Shown one piece after another: positions 27,108 through 35,160 of a DNA stretch of 64,000 nucleotides. Source of the DNA: Pseudobacteriovorax antillogorgiicola (GTDB lineage Bacteria; Bdellovibrionota_B; Oligoflexia; Oligoflexales; Oligoflexaceae); assembly GCF_900177345.1 (NCBI RefSeq), contig NZ_FWZT01000008.1, forward strand, positions 186,001 through 250,000, given 5' to 3'. How positions within the stretch are numbered: the stretch's first letter is position 1; every line of letters starts with the position of its first letter. The notes beneath the pieces were generated by a model. It searched no databases, was not told where the DNA came from, and was given only the letters and a program-made list of their open reading frames with translations. A program made the translations under genes and the position numbers.

Positions 27108-27995
27108 CTATTGTAGTGAAAAGGCAGTTTGGGTTGTTGTGCTCTGGGTTCCTGAACTCAAATCGAGCCCCAAGCCACTGAATACTCCTTGGCATTCTGG
27201 ATCTGTAGATCCGGACATGCATCCAGGTGCTCCGCCAACATCAGATGTGATGTTATGGCTTTGAACGAGTGTAGCGTAGTCAAAAGTGACGAGACTAGTG
27301 CCAAGCTCAAAATCGCTCAATGCAATTTGAGCACGATTGCTATTGGTGCATGTCACGTCCTCACCTGCTGTGGCGTCGCCAGTGCAAGCGGTGCTACCAA
27401 TGTGAATATTGAATGTTGTGCCTGAAAAAGTGCTGTCGCTTGGCCGCGTAATTCCATTACTAGGAGTTACGTCGGCTCTTAGGAATTTGTAACCGGAGTT
27501 CCAAGACCAAAATAGACTTACGATATTGAGTGGAGTGCTGGCACTTGACTGATCTTGGTGATTTAGATCTTCTGGAACTCCTAGGGTGAAGGAAATGCCT
27601 GAAATCCCAGTCGTATCGGACACAGTTCCCGTTACCTCTTTATGGGTATCTTTCTCGTCTCCGGAGCAAGAGTCTGATTTATCTTGAAAATCTAGTAGGG
27701 CTAAGTTATCTGTCTGCCAATCATTTTCATCTAGTGTGAGAGAGATACTGGAGCCGTCGTCTTTGGTGAATACGATATCATGGATGTAAAAGCGAAAGTC
27801 AGCAAGGGTAGCAGAATCTTGGTTGCTTCCTAGTCCTGTTAAGCTGGTTTCACAACTGATTGATTCGGTTCCGGCCACTGCTGCAAATTCAACAGAAACA
27901 GCCGTTTGGTTGTCTGCACTTGTCTCGCTATCACTTTCACCACAAGAGCTAGCTGCTATGGAAAGCAATAGAGTAGAACATAAAACATACCTCAT
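27108..27995 (-). CDS. MbnP-type four-Cys lipoprotein (metallo-mystery pair)
   Basis: ATG behind TAGGAGG. Lipobox LSIAASSC anchors it. The body begins VSVEFAAVAGTESISCETSL and includes LADFRFYIHDIVF, ALLDFQDKSDSC, SGISFTLGVPEDLNHQ and FWSWNSGYKFLRAD. These are hallmarks of the metallo-mystery-pair four-Cys family, in which MbnP binds copper after tryptophan oxidation by MbnH. W residues in WSWNSGYK are candidates for the modified site (inference). C-terminal cysteines (STAC, VTC, GC, EC) fit the family. It lies between the Cys-rich protein and MbnH genes. Confidence 0.85.
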   Translation of the reverse strand: MRYVLCSTLLLSIAASSCGESDSETSADNQTAVSVEFAAVAGTESISCETSLTGLGSNQDSATLADFRFYIHDIVFTKDDGSSISLTLDENDWQTDNLALLDFQDKSDSCSGDEKDTHKEVTGTVSDTTGISGISFTLGVPEDLNHQDQSSASTPLNIVSLFWSWNSGYKFLRADVTPSNGITRPSDSTFSGTTFNIHIGSTACTGDATAGEDVTCTNSNRAQIALSDFELGTSLVTFDYATLVQSHNITSDVGGAPGCMSGSTDPECQGVFSGLGLDLSSGTQSTTTQTAFSLQ

Positions 27996-28133
27996 TACAA
28001 AACCTCCTAAAAAACGTCAATATGAGTTGAATACTTGCGCCTCCAGGACCTGAAAACCTGGTTTCCTGCAAGCCGGCATTGCGATATTAGAATGAAGTTC
28101 GTTTAGTTTTTATTTTCGATTGTTTGTAGGAGG

Positions 28134-28496
28134 TTACACTTTTGGATAAGGGGGGTCAGGAGCAAAGGCTAGGCTTCCTGATTGGCAAGAATAGGGGGTG
28201 TTCTCTTGGGTTAACAATGAGTAATCAAGGCTTTCTTTATCGGCCCAAGGCTTTGAAAAATCATAGGTGATCATGGAGCTCGAAAACCTTCGATGTTCTA
28301 TGAAGCAATTGCACGGATATATCTTGGATTCAGATGTTGCACCTTCCGAAGACTTCATAGTTTCGCAGTGGCTGTGATCAACCCGGCTATCAGCACATCG
28401 ACAAGGAGACAGCATGTTAGCGACTGTCAATAGCTGAACGCTTAGGAAGCAAAGCAACACGATTCCAGATGCGATTTTTTGGGGTAAAGTTTTCAC
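28134..28496 (-). CDS. Small Cys/His-rich membrane-anchored protein heading the copper operon
   Basis: GTG start eight bases behind GGAG. One N-terminal hydrophobic segment (ASGIVLLCFLSVQLLTVAN), then a short soluble part with CRC, DHSHC and CNC clusters and a proline-rich end (APDPPYP). The Cys/His content suggests metal binding and recalls small copper-linked DUF2946-type proteins, but I cannot confirm that family. It is the first gene of the operon, 138 bp before MbnP, with a CCAGG/CCTGG hairpin in the gap. Confidence 0.55.
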   Translation of the reverse strand: MKTLPQKIASGIVLLCFLSVQLLTVANMLSPCRCADSRVDHSHCETMKSSEGATSESKIYPCNCFIEHRRFSSSMITYDFSKPWADKESLDYSLLTQENTPYSCQSGSLAFAPDPPYPKV

Positions 28497-28948
28497 ATTG
28501 ATCTCCTACCCGAAATGTTATGTTCATTTGGAATTGAAGTCAACGACGCCGTGTCGGCTTTACCTCAATGCCGCGTTTTTGAAGGTATAACTCTCATATA
28601 GTCAAAAAGACTTAGTTGAGGGCTTGTCAATCGCCCTGAAGGTTTTGCCCTACAGGTGATGTAGGAGGGGCACTACTAATAACTCAGATTTTCATGGAAG
28701 GCAGGTGGAAGCACATTGTTAGCAAGGTTCGTTGATTCCAGCCATTGGTATTTGGTAACCATTCAGTCTGACTAAATCTGCAATTTGGTCGCGAATAAAA
28801 AAGTTCTGGTGAGTTTCAGTTGGATTGGTTCGTAGTTTGCAATGCAGCTTGGTGTTGGTTGGAGCAGCGTCGACTTTGATCGTGATAAACGAAGCTCATC
28901 GGGCGTTGTTCCAATAGGTTATAACCTTTTAGAAAAGGAGATCTCCTG
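28497..28948. other. Divergent promoter region, copper operon versus PA2779-like gene
   Basis: 452 bp without a gene. On the minus strand a TTGACA is seen at about 28625-28630, but the nearest TATA-like box is 24 bases away, so I do not call a promoter. A short hairpin CCTACA-GGTGA-TGTAGG lies at 28649-28665. Confidence 0.35.
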
Positions 28949-29251
28949 ATGGTCGTAGATATAAAACGAAAAATAATAGCAACCAGCCTATCTTGCTTTG
29001 TTTTATTTTCCCCGCTAGGAATGGCAAAGACAAATGGAGTTCCCGATCAAACCAAGGATCGGGTCGTTGAATACCTTGTTGATTCGGGTGTGAGCGCGAA
29101 GGAAGCGAAGCAAAGGGTAAGGTATTTGTCGCCGGAAGAACTATCCGAACTAGAAGAAAAGTCCATGGAAGAAGTTCCAGCCGGGCAAGATACAGTGGTG
29201 ATGAGTGTGACGACGGCGATTCTTCTAGGGATCTTATTGATACTTCTATAA
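28949..29251 (+). CDS. PA2779-family small membrane protein
   Basis: ATG follows AAAAGGAGATCTCCTG. A 100-residue protein with an N-terminal signal or membrane segment (IIATSLSCFVLFSPLGMA), a helical acidic middle (YLVDSGVSAKEAKQRVRYLSPEELSELEE) and a C-terminal transmembrane helix (VTTAILLGILLILL). This layout is that of the PA2779 family, always next to a PA2778-type cysteine peptidase, which indeed follows 118 bp downstream. The pair is of unknown function; a substrate or helper role is inferred from co-occurrence. Confidence 0.72.
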   Translation: MVVDIKRKIIATSLSCFVLFSPLGMAKTNGVPDQTKDRVVEYLVDSGVSAKEAKQRVRYLSPEELSELEEKSMEEVPAGQDTVVMSVTTAILLGILLILL

Positions 29252-29369
29252 TCCTACTGCAATAGCATGGGAATCGGCAGGGAAGGTTCTATTCAAAGTG
29301 ATGGTGGTTGCATTGTGAGCCTTGCTTGCCGTTTTCATCAGATGTCATATTAAGTAAATAGGATCAGTG

Positions 29370-29933
29370 ATGCTTCGGTTTCTTATATTTCTTTGCCTAC
29401 ATGTCTTCTGGCTGAGTGGCTGCTCTCACCGATCCAAAACCCTAGATCCTGAGCTAGTCGAGAATTCAGTTATCCTTCCGGTTCCGTTTGTGGCTCAAGA
29501 GAGCGACTACTGTGGACCTGCCACGGTAGCAATGGTGGCTCAATATTTTGGAAAATCAGTTAGTCAAGAAGAGCTTGCACCTCTCATGATTACCCCTTCA
29601 CGAAAGGGGGCATTGACGATCGACATGTATAGCGTCTCTCGTCGTCTTGGATTAAATTTTACAAGAGCGAGTGGATTAGGCGAGATTACGGACAATCTAA
29701 AGTCTGAAAACCCTGCCATTGTCTTGCTGGAGGTAGGTCCATTTTTCTGGAAGAAATGGCACTATGCTGTTGTCGTTGGGGTCAACGAGAGTCGTGAGTT
29801 GATATACGTGCACTCCGGCCAAGATGCTTATGATGAATTAAGCTATAAGGAATTTGAGGATCTTTGGCAACGGTCGGATCGCTGGAGCTTGATCTACCAT
29901 CACCATCACGATAATGAGGATCAAGAAAATTGA
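29370..29933 (+). CDS. PA2778-family C39-like cysteine peptidase (lipoprotein)
   Basis: ATG 29370 follows AGGATCAGTG (a GTG directly upstream is less likely). Lipobox WLSGC near residue 18. The peptidase core has VPFVAQESDYCGPATVAMVAQ (catalytic Cys), SRKGALTIDMYSVSRRLGL and WHYAVVVGVNES (catalytic His). PA2778 proteins often have an added TPR domain; this one stops after the C39-like domain. It is envelope-located and convergent, 12 bp from the stop of the next minus-strand gene. Confidence 0.78.
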   Translation: MLRFLIFLCLHVFWLSGCSHRSKTLDPELVENSVILPVPFVAQESDYCGPATVAMVAQYFGKSVSQEELAPLMITPSRKGALTIDMYSVSRRLGLNFTRASGLGEITDNLKSENPAIVLLEVGPFFWKKWHYAVVVGVNESRELIYVHSGQDAYDELSYKEFEDLWQRSDRWSLIYHHHHDNEDQEN

Positions 29934-29944
29934 ACCCGCCTATT

Positions 29945-30484
29945 TCAAACCTCCTGCTCCAGGATCGCTAGTACTCTATCAAGCAGGTCCCCATGGCTCG
30001 TGTCGATCTCAATGCAGAGTCGACCACGACTCAAGCGAGCCTCGATGCCTTCCGCATCAGGAGCAATTCTATCGAGCCGCTCTTGCAGTTCTTGCTCCTG
30101 CTTTTTCCTCAGCTCGCTTTGCTCCAGGACCTCAATAATAGCGGGATAATCTTTCTGGTAGTCCGCCTTAGCCTTACTATAGAAATCAAGAATTTTTTCG
30201 TTTCGCACCGGAGCATTGCGGCCTTTGATAAACTTTAGGTCGCGCTTGCGGAGAAGGCCATTAGCATTGTGATAGATGAGGCTCCATGTGGTGGACGTCG
30301 TTTTCTGCGCCACGTGGAAACGGAGGCGATGCTGGGCCTCCAGGTTGTGTGGGTATTCATATAAGTGCACCTCAGAAAAGTACTCTGGATGATCTGGAGA
30401 TGGTTCGACTTGGACCTTGTCAAAGGTGAGAACCAATTTTTGAAAAAGGGTCATGGATACTTTGCGAGTGCTTTCGCCAGTCAT
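29945..30484 (-). CDS. Protein of unknown function at the end of the MarC-CorA operon
   Basis: ATG behind AGAGGAATCC. A 179-residue soluble protein: an N-terminal beta-rich part (LFQKLVLTFDKVQVEPSP, HRLRFHVAQKTTSTTWSLIY), then a charged coiled-coil-like helix (QSELRKKQEQELQERLDRIA) and a C-terminal strand CIEIDTSHGDLLDRVL. No family recognised. It is the fourth gene of a minus-strand set with MarC, CorA and DUF4337 genes (60-bp gap). Confidence 0.6.
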   Translation of the reverse strand: MTGESTRKVSMTLFQKLVLTFDKVQVEPSPDHPEYFSEVHLYEYPHNLEAQHRLRFHVAQKTTSTTWSLIYHNANGLLRKRDLKFIKGRNAPVRNEKILDFYSKAKADYQKDYPAIIEVLEQSELRKKQEQELQERLDRIAPDAEGIEARLSRGRLCIEIDTSHGDLLDRVLAILEQEV

Positions 30485-30544
30485 GGATTCCTCTATCGAT
30501 TGATAAAAATGTTAAGCCCTGCCGAAAGTGGCAAGGCATAGGGT

Positions 30545-31159
30545 TTATAGCAAGGTGCCCTGGTAACCGTAGAACGCTCCAGCAAGGCCGCAGAATAGAG
30601 TGGCAATAAGTAGGACAATCTTGGTGGGAACCCGTGACATCAGTAGGCCCAAGGCTCCAAGAACCATACTGAGTTGCAACCACAAGATTGAACGATCGAA
30701 GGTTTCACCTTTGATGGCTACAGCCTCAAGCTTGTTTTGGTACTCGTTGGCCCCAACGACCTTACCGAGCACCCCATCAACCTTCTGTACCCACTGCTCC
30801 GGAGCAAGATTCGCCGATCCCACTAGGATCTCGTTCTGTTCGGCGCGATATTCCTGAAGCTTGCCTTCTAGAGCCTCAAGCTTTTTTTGGACGGCTTCTC
30901 GGTCAGGCTCCTGATGGGCCATAAGGCGAATCATCTCGACTTGGCTCTTCGTCAAAGAAGCCTTGATACTCTTAGCCTGGTACCATTGGTAGGCATTGTT
31001 CTGACCCACAACCAGTTTGATCTCTTCGGTATCCACAGCTCCTGACTGCATGTCAACCACTGCTAGCAGCGCCGCAAACAGGGCGATACTCATGCCGTAC
31101 ATCATTTCGAGGTGGCGGCTCGAAATCCGGTCCCAACGCCACGAAACTTGAATGGCCAC
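30545..31159 (-). CDS. DUF4337-family membrane protein
   Basis: GTG start with GAGGAG nine bases upstream. One N-terminal membrane helix (MSIALFAALLAVVDMQ), then QNNAYQWYQAKSIKASL, the signature of DUF4337 (DxWxxYQAKsik). A coiled-coil stalk follows, and two C-terminal membrane helices (ILWLQLSMVLGALGLLM and IVLLIATLFCGLAGAFYG). Function unknown. It is 14 bp after the CorA gene, so it is co-transcribed with ion-transport genes. Confidence 0.78.
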   Translation of the reverse strand: MAIQVSWRWDRISSRHLEMMYGMSIALFAALLAVVDMQSGAVDTEEIKLVVGQNNAYQWYQAKSIKASLTKSQVEMIRLMAHQEPDREAVQKKLEALEGKLQEYRAEQNEILVGSANLAPEQWVQKVDGVLGKVVGANEYQNKLEAVAIKGETFDRSILWLQLSMVLGALGLLMSRVPTKIVLLIATLFCGLAGAFYGYQGTLL

Positions 31160-31173
31160 AGACGGGCTCTCCT

Positions 31174-32046
31174 CTAAGTTTGATCTGGTAAAACACGATT
31201 CTCAATCGTCTTCTTGATAGAATCAAGCTGGCGACGAATGGATCGATACATATTATAGCGACCAAATATCTTGTCGAGTATCAAATTGTCAATTAATTTG
31301 AGTGTCGGCACACCTAAAATCAGCAGAAAAAATAAACCTGAAAGAAGGTAAACGACATTTTGCGTACCGTGAGGGTTGCCACTATAGAACAGGTTCTCAG
31401 TGTTCATTCCAAAAAAGCCAACAACGAGATTCAGGGGTAAGAAAACTCCCGAAATAATTGCTAGCAGATAGACGTTGTTGTTCATCCTCTCGGATTTGAT
31501 AGAGTTGTAATAATTGAATAAGGCTTCAAGTCTTACGATCTCTGAGGCTGAGTTTTTGCGGTCGCTACCTACAATACTTAGTATTTCGCTCATTCCAGCC
31601 AGAGCGGGGTTGCCGTGATGATCGTGTAAAAACTGGTTAATCACGGCGGCATTGCGGGTGAAAGCCCGATCGATGAGGGCGATATCCTTCTTCAAACGAA
31701 ACCAAGTATTCAAGAAGTGCCGTGGAATGCTGAGTTCAAACAATGCATCTTCCAGCTCATCAATTTCGTCGATATAGCTATCCAGAATATGGCGAAGCCG
31801 TTCGAAGAACAGATCGATATCTTTTGAAATGGCATCCAAGCTTAAGTCTCTAATTGAGCCCCCCGCTTGCTCCAAGCGTTGGATGCTATCCCCTTCGATA
31901 ATGTACACGACCCCTCGTGAATCGAGGCCGTCTTCGTCCAATTCTACGTGCCTTAGGGCCAGCACATTGCGGCCCTCTTGTTCGAAATAAAGCGCTTTGC
32001 CTAGGATTTTCTGAATGGAGTCAGAGTTGGTTACTAAGCTTGTCAT
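31174..32046 (-). CDS. CorA-family divalent metal ion transporter
   Basis: ATG with GGAGG five bases upstream. A soluble N-terminal domain with long helices (residues ~1-230) leads to two membrane helices. The first ends in GFFGMNTENL; the GMN motif is the selectivity signature of CorA/ZntB channels. The second runs VVYLLSGLFFLLILGVP. The 290-residue length is slightly shorter than E. coli CorA. Cargo (magnesium, cobalt or zinc) cannot be distinguished. Confidence 0.88.
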   Translation of the reverse strand: MTSLVTNSDSIQKILGKALYFEQEGRNVLALRHVELDEDGLDSRGVVYIIEGDSIQRLEQAGGSIRDLSLDAISKDIDLFFERLRHILDSYIDEIDELEDALFELSIPRHFLNTWFRLKKDIALIDRAFTRNAAVINQFLHDHHGNPALAGMSEILSIVGSDRKNSASEIVRLEALFNYYNSIKSERMNNNVYLLAIISGVFLPLNLVVGFFGMNTENLFYSGNPHGTQNVVYLLSGLFFLLILGVPTLKLIDNLILDKIFGRYNMYRSIRRQLDSIKKTIENRVLPDQT

Positions 32047-32068
32047 CGGAACCTCCGGATTTTAGTTT

Positions 32069-32686
32069 CTACAACTGGAAATAGAGTTTGATGCCATCAA
32101 GGACATACTTCACGGCAATGGCGCAGATGATGAGTCCCATCACACGGCTTAGTAAACTTGCTCCAGAATCTCCTATGAGACGATCGATATATTTTGATGA
32201 GTAAAGTAAAACAAAGGTGATCAGCAAGATCACGGTCATCAATGCTGCCACCATCAGCTGGGCTTCGAAACTAGCGCTGCGCTTTTCGGTAAGCAAGACG
32301 ATACCCATGATAGCCCCGGGCGAGGCTATAGAAGGCATGGCCAGAGGGAAGACCGATGTATCTTTAAAGGACTTAGCCATATTAACTTCCTCCTCGGGCT
32401 TGCTCTCGCCAAAAATCATCGTCAAGGCAAACAAAAAGAGGATGATGCCACCAGAAACTTGAAATGCGGACAAGGGAATTTCCATGGCATTGAGAATGAA
32501 CTCTCCCGTTGTCATAAAGAAAATTAAAACCAGCCAAGCAATGCAAACAGCGCGAAAGGCAAGCCTGCTAAAATCGGTCGGTGGGTGCTGCTTGCTGACC
32601 GCCAAAAAAACAGGAATTGTGCCCACCGGATCTATCAATGCCCACAAGATTACGAAGACTTTGATTCCGTCATTTAAGAAATCCAA
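32069..32686 (-). CDS. MarC-family integral membrane protein
   Basis: TTG start eight bases behind AGGAG. Six hydrophobic segments; starts FVILWALIDPVGTIPVFLAV and contains ASPGAIMGIVLLTEKR, both strongly conserved in MarC/UPF0056 proteins. The family is not an efflux pump despite its name and its role is unknown. It is the first gene of the MarC-CorA-DUF4337-unknown operon (22 bp to CorA). Confidence 0.87.
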   Translation of the reverse strand: MDFLNDGIKVFVILWALIDPVGTIPVFLAVSKQHPPTDFSRLAFRAVCIAWLVLIFFMTTGEFILNAMEIPLSAFQVSGGIILFLFALTMIFGESKPEEEVNMAKSFKDTSVFPLAMPSIASPGAIMGIVLLTEKRSASFEAQLMVAALMTVILLITFVLLYSSKYIDRLIGDSGASLLSRVMGLIICAIAVKYVLDGIKLYFQL

Positions 32687-32813
32687 AATACCAGCTCCTA
32701 TAGTGTTCTAGACCCAGTCTATACTTGCTCCTTGGCATGGCTACGATCTTAGCAGTCTAGGGTTGGAATATCATCCGCTAAAGTGAACTGACTGCAAGCA
32801 TTGAGCCATCTGA

Positions 32814-34535
32814 TTAAGGACGTGGCGGTAGCTTGTGAATCCATGAGTCAAGATTTGGGTAGTCGCGGGTGTCCGTCCAAGTGGTGATTACATCTTCAGG
32901 AATATCTGGGAATGGCATCTCCTTGTTCTCCCGCCATTGATGAACTACTTCTTCCACTCGTTCGGTAGCAGCTTGGTTGATGCCCTGGCCTTTTTCCCAG
33001 TAGATGGTTTGGGATGGATAAGCGAAACTGGTACCGCTTTCTCGCACTAGTTTTAGGATGTCCAAGTAGACATCTTCGCGGATGGAGAGGAATTCAGGCC
33101 ATATTGAGGTCTTCGCATAGGCGAAGATTTCGATATCTAAGGAGCTGGCACCGAACCCAACAAATCGAACCCGAGCGGGATCGTTATCAATGCGTTGATG
33201 GGCTACCAAGAGACGTTTGATCTCAGCTAAGAGATAGCGAAGCTGATCGGGGCTTGTCTCATGACGAACTCCAAGAATGGCATGAAGACGAATCTGATCC
33301 CGTTCCGCATAATTTTCGATATTCATTTGAGAGAAGTCAGCATTAGGAATGGTGACCAAGGTGCGGTCTAGGGTGCGGACACGGGTGCTCCGCAAGCCGA
33401 TGGTTTCTACGGTGCCCCAGGTATCCCCATAGCGACCATAGTCGCCCACACGAATGGGTTGATCGATGATGATCATAAAGCCCCCTAGCAAGTTTTCCAC
33501 TGTTTTCTGGCCAGCTAGGGCAATGGCAATACCACCAATCCCAAGACCCGTGATCAGGGCGGTGATGTCATAGCCTAGGTTTTGCAAGAAAAATAAGCCA
33601 CCAAGGACGGCGATAATAATGGAGATGCTACGCCTTGAAATAGGAAGGATGGCTGCTACGGATGGCTTGCCATCCTCTTCGAGTTTTTTGGCGAGTAGAA
33701 TAAATATTCCATCATTGATTACGAAAAGAGCCCAAACCGAACAGATCATCTGCACGGCGCGTTCAACGATGCTGACCATCTCGCGACTGCGAAAGTCTAA
33801 AGCTAAGCTGTAGGTGAGTAGACCAAATATGGCAACAATACTATAGATCTGGAACGGGTTGGCCATGCGCTTTGCCAAGGTAAAGCCCTCGTCGGCATGA
33901 AGCACGGATAAAGCCGATCGCAGGATGCGAATAAAGAGCTTCCGCAACACCCAAGACATACCAAATGCCAGGACGATACCAACAGCCAATCCCAGCCATT
34001 GCCAAATTTGCAAGCGAAAGACTTTGATTTTAAGAGAGTCGGGAACGTGGCTAGCCAGATCATAACCGTTTTGGTTGAACTTGGTCTTGCTCATCGATTG
34101 CAGAGAGGAGCGATCAATTTGCCACACCATGGTCTTCTGACCACCGTCTTTGACTTCTTTGCGGCGCAGAAAGAAGCTCAAGCTTTGTTCATCTTGCTGC
34201 CAATGAAATAACAGCTCCATATCAAAGGGCAGTTCGTCGTTGCGATAGCCTTCTGGCTCCGGGGAGAGGTTTAAGGTATTCAGGCGAAAGATCTGATCGA
34301 TCACCTCATAGGCCCGGTCGAGGCTGGCTTGCCGTTGCTTGCGGCTGACACGGGGCAACTCGGCGTAAAGCTCTGCGGTTGCATAGTCGCCATTCTTCAT
34401 AGCTTGCAAGAAGACCTGAATGGATTGCCGGGGCGATTTACTGGGAATCGTCGAGCCATTGCTACCTGCTTGGGGAGCATTTTGCGCCCAGATAGGGGAG
34501 GCGAGCAGGATAAGAATGGTAGCTAGAATCTTCAT
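32814..34535 (-). CDS. MscS-family mechanosensitive channel
   Basis: Signal peptide MKILATILILLASPIWA, a periplasmic region to ~170, then about five membrane helices. The pore helix ITGLGIGGIAIALAGQKTVE and the beta domain (QPIRVGDYGRYGDTWGTVETIGLRSTRVRT, LVTIPNADF) are the MscS core. At 573 residues it is a longer YnaI/YbiO-like form with an extra periplasmic domain. It opens under membrane tension to release solutes at osmotic downshock. ATG behind GAGGTTAAAG. It is monocistronic. Confidence 0.9.
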   Translation of the reverse strand: MKILATILILLASPIWAQNAPQAGSNGSTIPSKSPRQSIQVFLQAMKNGDYATAELYAELPRVSRKQRQASLDRAYEVIDQIFRLNTLNLSPEPEGYRNDELPFDMELLFHWQQDEQSLSFFLRRKEVKDGGQKTMVWQIDRSSLQSMSKTKFNQNGYDLASHVPDSLKIKVFRLQIWQWLGLAVGIVLAFGMSWVLRKLFIRILRSALSVLHADEGFTLAKRMANPFQIYSIVAIFGLLTYSLALDFRSREMVSIVERAVQMICSVWALFVINDGIFILLAKKLEEDGKPSVAAILPISRRSISIIIAVLGGLFFLQNLGYDITALITGLGIGGIAIALAGQKTVENLLGGFMIIIDQPIRVGDYGRYGDTWGTVETIGLRSTRVRTLDRTLVTIPNADFSQMNIENYAERDQIRLHAILGVRHETSPDQLRYLLAEIKRLLVAHQRIDNDPARVRFVGFGASSLDIEIFAYAKTSIWPEFLSIREDVYLDILKLVRESGTSFAYPSQTIYWEKGQGINQAATERVEEVVHQWRENKEMPFPDIPEDVITTWTDTRDYPNLDSWIHKLPPRP

Positions 34536-34647
34536 TTAATACTTTAACCTCAAGGCCTAAAACACGGTTCGGTTGATGCGGATAGCACATCCAGCAAGAT
34601 TTACCAGTGAAATAGGTCTAGGAATTGATATTGATTAGAATGCATAG

Positions 34648-34678
34648 GCTCCATCACGATTATATGGCGTGATGGAGC
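34648..34678 (-). terminator. 11-bp hairpin after the DUF1704 remnant
   Basis: GCTCCATCACG / CGTGATGGAGC with a 9-nt loop lies eight bases beyond the stop of the minus-strand fragment. No strong T-run follows, so it is called with limited confidence. Confidence 0.45.
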
Positions 34679-34685
34679 TACTGAT

Positions 34686-34976
34686 CTAGGCGCAGATGCC
34701 TCGGATGACAAAGTCTAAGACCGGGGAGCTGGCTTTCGGTGTTTTCAAGAAATCTGCAATATGGCGTGGGGCATGGAGCACCTTGCGCTCGACCAGTTCA
34801 TTGAGTAGGTCAAGATAGTCTAGCGAGGTTTTACCCAAGAGTAGATTCTGAATGGGAACGCCAGCTTCGACCTTGCTCACGATATCTTTGAATCCCGTGA
34901 GATAAAGGTAGTCTTTGGTCATGCCTCCGCCGCAAAAGTAGAAGAGGGAGGCCGGAGTTACAATGCGGTGTGATTG
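34686..34976 (-). pseudogene. C-terminal remnant of a DUF1704 (QEGLA-motif) protein
   Basis: The frame is open from 34976, with an in-frame stop just upstream. It encodes TPASLFYFCGGGMTKDYLYL ... LLLGKTSLDYLDLLNELVER ... PRHIADFL. This is like the closing ~95 residues of DUF1704 / flavohaemoglobin-expression-modulating proteins (FxGGGxxxDxxYL, L.GK.sLd...L..L.E...L..P). The rest of the ~400-residue protein is missing and the only ATG (34922) has its GGAGG one base away. I read it as a leftover fragment. Confidence 0.42.
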
Positions 34977-35160
34977 CTACCGCTTACGAACCAACCGAAA
35001 GTTGAGTTTAAGAATGGGTTAACCTCGGTTTGATGGATCTTCTGAGGGAAGAGGAAATCTCGATGATTTTGAATTTAAGTTGGCGCTCTTGAAGACTTTG
35101 TTCATCAATTCGCGAAGACTGTCTTAGCTCAATAAAGCCCCTTGCCTAGAATTCACATTT

